A program made the translations under genes and the position numbers. From Chelydra serpentina (lineage: Eukaryota; Chordata; Testudines; Chelydridae): a DNA stretch of 64,000 bases. Positions 55,138 to 64,000 of this stretch are shown one piece after another. The notes beneath the pieces are model-generated. The model had not been told where the DNA came from, did no database searches, and saw only the letters and a program-made list of their open reading frames with translations. Each line of letters opens with the position of its first letter. Positions within the stretch are counted from its first letter, which is position 1. The stretch spans positions 40,179,001 through 40,243,000 of the forward strand of contig JBAIAC010000004.1 of assembly GCA_037349315.1 (NCBI GenBank), given 5' to 3'.

Positions 55138-55249
55138 CAGGGCTTTGGAGCGGGGCCCGGAGCTGGAGTGCAGAGCAGCTCCGGAGCAGTGGAGCTGCAG
55201 GTTTTTGCCTGGAGCTGGAGCAGAGCCGGAGCACAGCTCCAAAGCCCTG
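55138..55249. mobile_element. Tiny hAT MITE, 112 bp
   Basis: Perfect inverted ends CAGGGCTTTGGAGC / GCTCCAAAGCCCTG and an exact 8-bp duplication cattcctt (55130-55137 and 55250-55257). The interior is a GC-rich run of 'ggagctgcag'-like words that can fold on itself. Confidence 0.9.
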
Positions 55250-57354
55250 CATTCCTTCACAATATCTGAAGCCCTAACTCTTCCCAGCTTCCACTCCATT
55301 AAATTGTTCACAAAAGAAGATCAAAACAATTAAAAAAAACCCACCAACCACCCATCAGCTCCGGAACTCAGATGAAACACATCTGAACAGTGGCCCTGAC
55401 TACAAGAGCAAGTTCTCCACCCTCACCCTCTCCAAAAAGTAAATTAGCTCAACTCAGCTGAGACCCCCATCTCCCTTTAAGATCCATGTAGACAGGACCA
55501 CTAGCAAGGTAACACAAGGCAGAGCTTGAGTGTTCCTGATGCTATTCACATACAAAAACCCAATCACTCATGTGTGGTGGTGATATAACATAACCTGGCT
55601 GACGTAACGGGGGGTATAGGACAGACTTCCAGTGAGATTCCCTCAACAGTTGCTAACGTGTCTTATCTGTAGCCTGGATACAGGCTAATGCCATGACAAC
55701 AACAAGAACCACTAGTCCTCCCATGCTTTCCAACAATCCCCCAAACACCTCCCACCCGTGCCCTTTTCTTGCCATCTACCTCTCTTTGTTTTCTGATTGG
55801 AAACCACCTACCATTGCACATAGGCCTTCTCAGCCTTTCCCCCCCGCACTTGCACAGTTTCCAGTATCAACTTCATTCATCTATATGCAGCCCGGAGCTC
55901 TGTTTGTTAACAATGACCCCCAAGAGGACCGCCTCAGCATGCTGCCAGCTGGCCACAGGCTGACAGCAAGGTACCGGTGGGTCTTTGGTGTGATGCTATC
56001 AGGACCCACAAGTTGGATACATGCTTTGCCACCCATTGGAATGTTTCTCCAGAGAGAAATCTGGAGTGAGCTCAGATGGAACTGGTTTACTTCACTGAGT
56101 TACTAGGTTCATACCACTTCCAAACAGAATCCCCAGAAGGGGCAGATATGTTCTCCCTCATTACACTGCAAAAGCAGTCACAGAGCATTGCGGTTTAATG
56201 TAGCACTTACAATGAGATGGGTCCCCAAAAGCCTTGGCATCACACACAAGTAAACAGAATGCTTGTGTGGATGCAGAACATAACTCCCATAGCTAACACA
56301 AGGAAAGAATCTCAAGGGTGGATCACTTGAGTTAATACTGTAATGTGGAGTCACTTTTGGTTGCGCGGTAGCTTCGAACTATCTCAAAAGATGTTGAACA
56401 GTCTGCACAAGTCTTAAGGGAGGGGAGCGGGTTCCAATCGAGTTGAGCTATCTCGATTGGAAAAATTAAAAAACAAGGCATATTTTTTACCTGCATAGAT
56501 AGGGCCATGCCACATACTGCTATATTTATTAGTTTATTGAGAGAATTAACACTCACAGGAATTGACACTATAAGTTGCATTATATTCCAAATATGGCAAA
56601 AGTGAGGTTATAGTTGCATAATATGGGCCATACTTGTTTTTTATTTGTTACTAACCATGGTCACAGTTTGTGTTACATAGTTAATGCAACATTAACAGAG
56701 TTATTTGACTGCAACAGATAATTTAGGGTGCCTGAGAGGCACACTGCCCAGAAAATACTCTCTTATAACAAAAGGTAGATATTTATTTATGGCGAGGCCA
56801 CTCTAGCTTGAGCACAGTATGTGTACCAACATGAAATGGAAACAAGGGAAGTCTGTAAGTATATGTTAGTTTGTTTTTAAAAACAGCATAAGCTGCAGAA
56901 ACAAAAACATTCTAATTACTGTGTACAAGTGTTCTATGCATCTAAGGGTTTTCTATAGTATGTACACTGCAACAGGGTCACTGAACAGGTAAAAGAGATC
57001 TCCATGACAATAACCACAGTGGATGCCAAGAGGATTCTTCTCCTCACCCCTCACAGTTCAAAATAAAGAGACCTGGTCAGAGCTGGCTTTGGGACCCCCA
57101 AAGCTGCAGATGACCCCCTCCCCCCATCACCGACTCCATTCCTGGTTTTGAACGGCAATTTCAATGTTCATATTTAGAAAGTAAGTTTCTAGTCCTCTTC
57201 CTTGGCAAAGATAGTTTTGAAAGTGTAAAGGTACCCTGGGGCTGAAAAGCTTCTTACTGATTTTTCTTAGGGTTGTCTACAAAAAATTGAACCGTTAGGT
57301 CAGTTAAGAAACCACACATTTATCAAAATAAGCTATTCTGATACAAGCACCTTT

Positions 57355-57420
57355 ACGCTGCGTCCACACTAGGGGGTTGCACTGATTAAATTTTATGTGT
57401 TTCAAAAATATATATAATTA
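57355..57420. repeat. MITE end fragment
   Basis: 'tgcgtccacactagggggttgcact' is the terminal motif of the Harbinger-like MITEs of this window. No second end was found. Confidence 0.4.
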
Positions 57421-57529
57421 AATTGTTACCAAAACTGTGCGTAGAAAGTCTCTAAAAGATCATGGATTATTCTGTCTCATTCTTATAGCTGGTCAGATCT
57501 GACCTGTGGGACTGGGAATGCCACTAGCA

Positions 57530-58303
57530 CAGGGGTGGGCAAACTACAGCCCATGGGCCGCATCTGGCCTGCCAGCCGTTTCAATCCGGCCTTCAAGCTC
57601 CCGCTGGGGAGCGAGGGCTGGGGCTTGCCCTGCTCCGGCGCTTCAGCTGAGGAGCAGGGTCGGGGGGCACTCCATGCAGCTCCTGGAAACAGCGGCATGT
57701 CCCCCCTCCGGCTCCTACACGTAGCAGCAGCCAGGGGGCTCCGCTCTGCACACTGCCCCCGCCCCAAATGCTGCCCCTGCCACTCCCATTGGCCAGGAAC
57801 TGCAGCCAATGGGAGCTGCAGGGGCGGCAACTAGAGATGGGCAGCGCGCAGCAGAGTCACCTGGCCGCGCCTCTGCATAGGAGCCAGAGGGGGGACATGC
57901 CGCTGCTTCCGGGAGCCACTTGAGATAAGCGCCGCCTCGAGCCTGCACTCCTGAGCTATCCCCTGCACCCCTGAGCTATCCCCTGCACCCCTGTCCCAGC
58001 GCTGATCCCCCTTCCACCCTTCGACCCCCTTGGTCCCAGCTTGGAGCAACCTCCTACATCCCAAACCCCTCATCACCAGCCCCAGCCCAGAGTCTGCACC
58101 CCCAGCCACAGCCCGCACCCCCAGCCCAGAGCCCCCTCCCGCACCCTGAACTCATTTATGGCCCCACCATTGAGCCCACACCCCCAGCCAGAGCCCTCAT
58201 CCCCCTCCCACAGCCTAATCCCAATTTTGTGAGCATTCATGACTCACCATACAATTTCTATACCCAAATGTGGCTCTCAGGCCAAAAAGTTTGTCCACCC
58301 CTG
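57530..58303. mobile_element. Non-autonomous hAT element, 774 bp
   Basis: Ends are CAGGGGTGGGCAAACTACAG and, from the other strand, CAGGGGTGGACAAACTTTTT. The flanks cactagca (57522-57529) and cactacca (58304-58311) match at 7/8. The GC-rich interior is open in several frames on both strands. The right part is a C-rich run of 'cccagcccagagcc' words. There is no transposase. The CAGGGGTGGGCAAACT terminus is a widespread hAT family end in vertebrates. Confidence 0.88.
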
Positions 58304-58827
58304 CACTACCACCTATGGATCCTTTGATTTTTTGAGGAAAGCTCAATCAAATTTGCAGTTGTTGGGGACGGAGACAGTCTCTGACAGTGTTATGACTGTT
58401 GCAGGTTTTTACTTCCCAGTTTGGCTGCTCAGCTGCAAGTAGCAATGTGACCAATGACCACAAGGAGGGTCACCTTAATAGCATGAGACATGGCCTGGTT
58501 TAGTGGACTCAGCACAGGACAGAGTAGGGGATCCATTACATTCCCTGCTCTTATTACACCAACTCAAAGTCAAACTTATCAAACTTACCTAAGTTTTACT
58601 ACTACTACTTCACAGGTGAAGGTTATGATGATTCATTAATGTTCATAAATTACTGCTGTAGAGGGGACTATAATGCACCAGAATGCGCACAAAACTTTCC
58701 AGAGATTCTAGCAGCATACTGACCACTGGGTTATCTGCAGAATTGTACCTTGAAACATTTTTAGATGTTGGTAATTTACATGGACCCTTTCCACTTCCCC
58801 TGATGCAAGAAGGCAGACAAAGAATTA

Positions 58828-58935
58828 AGGGGAGATTTTCAAAGGCATAAATAGCAGTTTGGTACTCAATTCCCATTGACTTTGAACCAGAATTAGGTAA
58901 CAAACTGCCATCCATACTTTTGAAAATCTCCCCCT
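58828..58935. mobile_element. Small foldback MITE (ggggagattttcaaagg)
   Basis: Ends are AGGGGAGATTTTCAAAGGC and, from the other strand, AGGGGGAGATTTTCAAAAG, flanked by TA. The interior contains 'ggtactcaattcccattgac'. It is a common short palindromic repeat of amniote genomes. Confidence 0.75.
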
Positions 58936-59583
58936 TAGTCTTTACTAAAAATCAGGAAGCTAAATACAAGGTTGCTCTGAAAAGAAGTCACCTAGCTAAT
59001 CAATCCGAAGCTAGTCATATGCACAGCCAGCTAAAATGGTGAGGCATTGGCTATATTTGGAAAGAGAGGGTGGCTTAAAAAGTGTTTTGTACATTCATCC
59101 AAAAATTCTAAGGCTGGCTATGTAATCAACACATTAAGCTACTCAAACTACTGCACTGCAGCAGAAACTCTTAACCAAATTTATTATCCTTGAAAAGCAC
59201 CATTCACTGTAATGAAGCACAACCACACAGAATCAAGACACCTAAATTAGCTCATTTTTCAGACTTCCTTCCTTTTTCTTAATCACTAGTTCACCGAAGG
59301 AATGCAATCTCTTAATTTTACTAGCAATTTGGCCTGTTTCTAGTCCTAGTGTTGCTTGATTATACCTTCCTTCCTCATCTGGTTGGTAAAGCCACTACCC
59401 TCTCATTCAATCCTTCCTGAATACTCAGCTTGGTCACAACACCTTCAAGTAACTTCAATGGCTTGACTCCAGGGTAGTTTTTTAATGCCACGTATAAATG
59501 ATTTGTTTCCAATACTGCCCACAATGTGCTAAGTGCTATACAAACTCTAAAGAAGGCACACTCTTTTAAAATCAAAACAGCGA

Positions 59584-59900
59584 GTATGTCTACACTACAG
59601 AGTCAACTCAACTTATATACACCTGAGTTACTCCTCTCTGAGGGTACATCTACACGGCAATAAAAGACCCATGGTCCAGGTCAGCTAACTGAGGTTCGCA
59701 GGGCTTGGGCTGTGTGGCTCTGTCTCTTGTGGGGTTTTGGAGCCCAGGCTCCACCCCAAGTGTCTATGTGCAATTTTTAGCCCCACAGTCCAAGCCAGAG
59801 TCAGCTGACCCAAGCTCTGAAATTTCATGCGACAGGTTTTTTTATTGCACTATAGATGTACCCTGAGTTAACCTAGCTTGAGTGAAAGCAGCCACACTGA
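59584..59900. mobile_element. Decayed MITE split by a second MITE
   Basis: The left part starts gagtatgtctacactacag and the right part ends 'gcttgagtgaaagcagccacactg'. The two parts are separated by the complete element 59642-59863, which carries its own target duplication. The outer ends are worn. Confidence 0.45.
59642..59863. mobile_element. Harbinger-like MITE, 222 bp, TGA duplication
   Basis: Ends are GGGTACATCTACACGGCAAT and, from the other strand, GGGTACATCTATAGTGCAAT. Both lead to 'aataaaa'-type text. Flanking TGA occurs at 59639-59641 and 59864-59866. It is inserted into another element. Confidence 0.85.
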
Positions 59901-60577
59901 GACTATGTCTACACTGCACTTTCGTCATTAAAACTTCTGTCGCTCCGGGTTGTGAAAAAAACCCTCAGAACAAACAGAAGTTTTAACAACAAAAAACACC
60001 AGTGTGGACGGCGCTTTGTTAGCGGGAGACGCTCTCCCAGTGACGAAACCACCCTCCCGGGTTGGGGGTGGTTTTATTTTGTCATCAAGAGAGCTCTCTC
60101 CCAGCGACAAAGAGCAGCTACACTGCATACCTTACAACAGCACAGCTATGTCATTGTAAGGTGCGCCAGAGGCGCCGACTCTGTGGGTGCTCCAGGACTG
60201 GAGCACCCAAGGAAAAAAATTAGTGTGTGCTCTGCATTCACTGGCAGCCAAGCTCCCCCTCCCCCCACCTCCTCTTCCCCTGAGCATGCTGCATCCCCGC
60301 TCCTCTGCCTCCCGCCTCCCAGCGCTTCCCACCGGCCGCCGCCTGCTCCGGGAGCAGAGGGGGAGGAGCAAGAATGTGGCGCGCTCAGGGGAGGCGGCGA
60401 GGATTTGGGGAAGGAGTCGGAATGGGGCAGGGAGGGGGTGGAGGTAGGGCAGGGACTTTGGGGAAGGGGTTAGAATAGGGGTGGGGCAGGAGTGGCTGGG
60501 GGCGGAGGGGGGGTTAAGCACCCACAGGCGGGAGCAGAAGTCAACGCCTATGAGGTGCGCAGTGTAGGTATAGCTTG
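59901..60577. mobile_element. Harbinger-like MITE interrupted by a hAT element
   Basis: The left end is gactatgtctacactgcact and the right end reads, on the other strand, GCTATACCTACACTGCGC. The left part has internal inverted blocks (taaaacttctgt / acagaagtttta, and gagacgctctccc / gggagagagctctc). The interior is broken by the hAT at 60167-60552. Confidence 0.7.
60167..60552. mobile_element. Non-autonomous hAT element nested in a MITE
   Basis: Ends are CAGAGGCGCCGACTCTGTGG and, from the other strand, CATAGGCGTTGACTTCTGCT. The 8-bp duplication aggtgcgc (60159-60166 and 60553-60560) is exact. The interior starts with a hairpin (gggtgctccaggactggagcaccc) and is otherwise GC-rich, with no transposase. 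Confidence 0.9.
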
Positions 60578-63500
60578 AGAAACAATATGAGTTTCTGTGT
60601 CCATACTGGTGCTGCATTAAGACCTCTGGGAGAACATGCCATGTTTCTTAGTACGTAGTAAGCTGAGCTGCGCTAGTAATTCTTTCCCAGTGAGTTGTGA
60701 AATAACTTCTCTGTCCTTCCTGGACACATGGGGAGAATTATAGGAAGACACTGGAAGAACAGCAGCACTTGAGTGTCACTAGCCTTCATCCACACTACAG
60801 AGCCATCATGTTAGCAGGTGACAAGCAGTGTTTCACTGAGTTTTAGCTTATACTCCTCTCAGGCCAACCAACTTGAGATAAAAGCACCACTGCATTTGAG
60901 TTCAAGGTTTGGGTGTGGGGATGGGAATCCAGTTAGGGGCAACACTCAAGTTATAAACTTGAGTTAACTGTGCAGTGAAAACAAGCACTGAAGGAACTAG
61001 AAAGGGGAGTCAAAAACAAGCAAAGAGGCCAGGTGATGCTAAAATTTTACTAATACAGTACATGGGTTTTATATAGATACCACCTAATACATTATGGGCA
61101 ACATTGGAAATAATTAATAAATCTAAAAAAATAAAGAGAGCTATAGAGACATGTGTTTCATCTTCAAATTTCTCTGATCAGAATGACTGTTTTCTGAAAA
61201 GAACAAAATGTACTCTTCACCAGCTAAAGTGTATATTTTTTGGTCAATACTTGTGTTGATAATCAAGCACCTATCCCTAAAGAGCACTTGGGTCACTGGG
61301 CATAAAATTCAGTACCTTAATTATGTGTGTCCAATGGCCTAACTTCAGATCCTACTAACAAACCCATTCACCCTTCAAATCCAGGTAGATAAAGACAAGG
61401 AAATATAAACAGTCTTGATTAAATCAAACCAAAACAGAAAGTATTTCTGAGTGCTGAAATATTGGTACAGTTATGTAGTTAAATAGAGGGGAATAAAAAT
61501 GCTGGAAATGACTACTTTGAGTTTTTTTTCACAATTTTAACTACACCTGCCTTGTAGAGTCATCATTACACGACAGCTGTTTTATAAAGATGTTTCACTT
61601 TCCAGTTGTTTGCACAGATTTCAGGAATTGGAAAATTCACAGTGGTTTGATTTTCTGAAATTAACTTTGCTATTTTGAAGATATTAGTTTTAAAGTTACT
61701 TTACTATTACTGTGGTTGCATTGTTTGTATTATATTTTACTTAACAAAGCTGTGTTACCTACCTCCCCTGGGAGATTTGACATGCTAAAATAGCTTTTAT
61801 TTTGTGAGTTGAATGCATATGAATTTAAAATAACTGTCAAAGGAAGAAGGCCTGCAAACACACATTCCATAGTTAAGTAATGGACTGTCTTTGAGAATAC
61901 ATATTTTCCTTTAGTCACTTAAAAATCCATTTTCTCCTACGTCCTTAGACCCGATATGAAGGATATGGAGGAGTGGGTGAGATTCCATTCTAATCCAGTC
62001 ACAGGACACAAGGTACTCCCTCTTCCACGGGCCAAGTGTTTTGCTGCTGTGGAACTCTTCTGATCACCTGAGAAATGAGGCCCAACCCAGCTAGTAAAAT
62101 GGGGAGTCTCCCATCAACCACTAGATTTTTGGGCAGGATGATCTCGGATTTAAAAAAAAGCCAATGTCAGTGAGGGATGAGTTTCTTTGGACTAAGCAAA
62201 CTGCATGCAGCAAGCAGAAATTACTTTTGGTAAATTCACTGACTACATGCAGTCAGCACTACTCTGATGTCAAAGCAAATAATACAGTGATTTACATTAA
62301 CTGCTGAAAGATATTACTCAGTTGCGCAAAGCTTATGAATAGAGCCATTTAAGGAAGTTTTATTTCAAAAGCACACAGTAGTCTATTAGTGTGGGCAAGC
62401 TGAAAGAATGAGTTCCAGCCTATTAGGCACACTACACTTAAGTATCCATGTGCTGTCAATCACCAGAGTATCCAGGCGAACAGCATGAAATTATTGCCTT
62501 TGGTATATTACCTGTATAATTAGGAATTGGTAAAAATGTCTTTCTGCAAATTGCATATGACATGAAGAGTGAAATCTGGACAATCTCTGAATAATTAACT
62601 GTAAGGTATTCTAGTTCTCTATTACACTTCGCACAAACAAAAAAACATCTAATTCGATCCTAATGTGGAACAACCTTTAAACTCCCTCTCTAATCAAAAA
62701 CAAACAGATAAAAAAACCCAAAACCAGTAGTTAATATGTTTAAGCTCTGAAGCATTAAGAAAAGTCATAGTTTTAAAACCCATCCTTTACACTGCTGGCT
62801 ATATTCCAGTACATGTACCCCTGCAACACTGCCGGTGTGCCAAGAATTATAATTTGTGTATATTTACTAGACTGACCTCTCCAAGTTTCTGCAATGACTT
62901 CAAATTTCCATAGTTCAAACTAATCTTTAATACAAAAGGAAGAAACTGTAGTTCTTCCCCATAACAACAAACACTTTATTTGTTGTGTCACAAACACCTC
63001 TACTTTTTCAGCTTCCATTCTCCAGCAGATTTCTGCGTTAGATACACGGAACAATTTTCCAAGGAAAAACCCCAAAGACTGCTTTATTTTCATTCTAGAC
63101 AGGTGTACCGTTCTTATGGCACAAAACCACAGCTCTGAAAGCCTTTGGTTATATATTTATCCTGGCTAATAAAGTATAGTATATAAAGTATATTCTCATG
63201 TTTATAAGATATTAGTGGACAAAACACAAGTCTCAAGCTTCAAAATCTTCTTAATTATCCAAAAATTATGGATAATTTAGCCAAACCCTTCAAAAAATAC
63301 ATCACTGTTAGAGGTTTTGTCTCAAGAATTACATAATACTACACAGTCTCCATAACTATGAGAAAAATATCAGTTGAATCATCAACTAATGCCAAGTTCT
63401 AATTCTATAATAGAAAACAGCAAGTTGTGCTTCAGATTGTCTTGTAAAAAAACCCCTTCTCCTTTTATAAATTAAAAAACAAAAACAAGTCTGTTGTTCC

Positions 63501-64000
63501 CAAGAGTACACGTGTTTAGCTTGGACTTGGACTTCTGGAATGAGACAAACAATTAATGTGGGGGCAGAATATTTTAAGTGTTATATATTCCTAATTCTAA
63601 CATAATGTAGGATTAAGTATTGCTAATTGTATACATACCAGTGCTAGATGCTTCACAGAAACACCCAAGACAAGTTACTGCTCTCAAGAGCACAAAAACT
63701 AAGGAGGTAGACATGACAAACAGGAGAAGGCAGAAAGTACACCAGCAAGCACCAGTAAAGACATGGATTACAGAGACAGTGAGTTTACATATACATATAA
63801 CATACACCATTATGGTTCAGAAGGTTTTGGTATTTATTGTAGGATTTTTTTTTTTTAAGTGAGTGATCTGAATGAGATCAAGGACTCGAAGAAAAGGACA
63901 AGTCTAAATTTGATGCACAATGTAACAGAGGGGCAGCAAAATGACTCAGAAGGGGAGTGGGAGGTGACATGGTAAAAGTTCTTGGCGAGAACGACGACTT

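Larger units (their letters stand above)
53240..64000 (-). other. ZDHHC20 intron 1, 5' part in this window
   Basis: No coding exon was found. Exon 1 of ZDHHC20, which should be CpG-rich and encode the first membrane segment, is not visible and should lie to the right of 64,000. The segment 53,240-54,040 has no recognised feature apart from an A-run at about 53,597-53,613. The stretches 55,260-57,340 and 60,600-64,000 are largely unclassified AT-rich DNA. Other repeats are listed separately. Confidence 0.5.

Noticed and set aside
57483..58232. Several ORFs of 63-115 codons on both strands
   Set aside because: They lie inside a non-autonomous hAT with a proline/alanine-rich translation typical of C-rich repeats.
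60132..60617. 161- and 173-codon overlapping ORFs on both strands
   Set aside because: They cross MITE and hAT boundaries, so they are artefacts of GC-rich repeat sequence.
61745..61790. Exon-like segment on the - strand (tattttag|CATGTC ... GGGGAG|gtaggt)
   Set aside because: It would be about 22 bp, does not match the ZDHHC20 N-terminus and has no phase support.

Overview
The window is vertebrate nuclear DNA, most likely from a turtle and probably a cryptodire. The evidence is split exons with GT/AG introns, conserved neighbours MRPL57 and ZDHHC20 (adjacent in the same arrangement in other vertebrates), CR1 LINE tails, tRNA-derived SINEs ending in the turtle-type 'tctggcctta...tctatga' tail, MIR-like CORE-SINEs, and many hAT and PIF/Harbinger elements of the kinds abundant in turtle genomes. 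I saw no bacterial genes, operons, CRISPR arrays or endogenous viral genes.

Layout. 1-1,700: MRPL57 (mitochondrial ribosomal protein mL63) on the + strand as a single coding exon, with a small hAT element just 5' of it. 1,700-12,424: the interval between the 3' ends of the convergent genes MRPL57 and ZDHHC20; it should hold the ZDHHC20 3'UTR, plus a 1.1-kb hAT element with a G-rich core and other repeats. 12,425-42,945: ten internal coding exons of ZDHHC20 on the - strand (palmitoyl-acyltransferase), all in consistent phase; together they give 2 nt + 310 codons + 1 nt, covering the protein from just after the first membrane segment to the cytosolic tail. 42,946-64,000: intron 1 of ZDHHC20. 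Exon 1 and the promoter lie beyond the right edge.

Intron 1 is a transposon landing zone. It holds a palindromic hAT composite at 44,876-46,544 and a nearly complete 5.2-kb PIF/Harbinger transposon at 48,049-53,234. The Harbinger element encodes a DDE transposase (+ strand) and a two-exon MYB/SANT-like partner (- strand). Each is interrupted by one TGA that looks like a decayed CGA codon. Inside the intron of the MYB-like gene, on the opposite strand, lies a third, uninterrupted 96-codon ORF with its own AATAAA, next to a 77-bp tandem repeat. This third ORF is the best candidate here for something undescribed. Many non-autonomous elements in the window share the Harbinger-like end (GG..TGTCTACACT) and 3-bp target duplications.

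I could not place the last ZDHHC20 coding exon or poly(A) site with confidence, nor exon 1 of MRPL57. Repeat family names come from recognition by eye and have not been checked against a repeat library.
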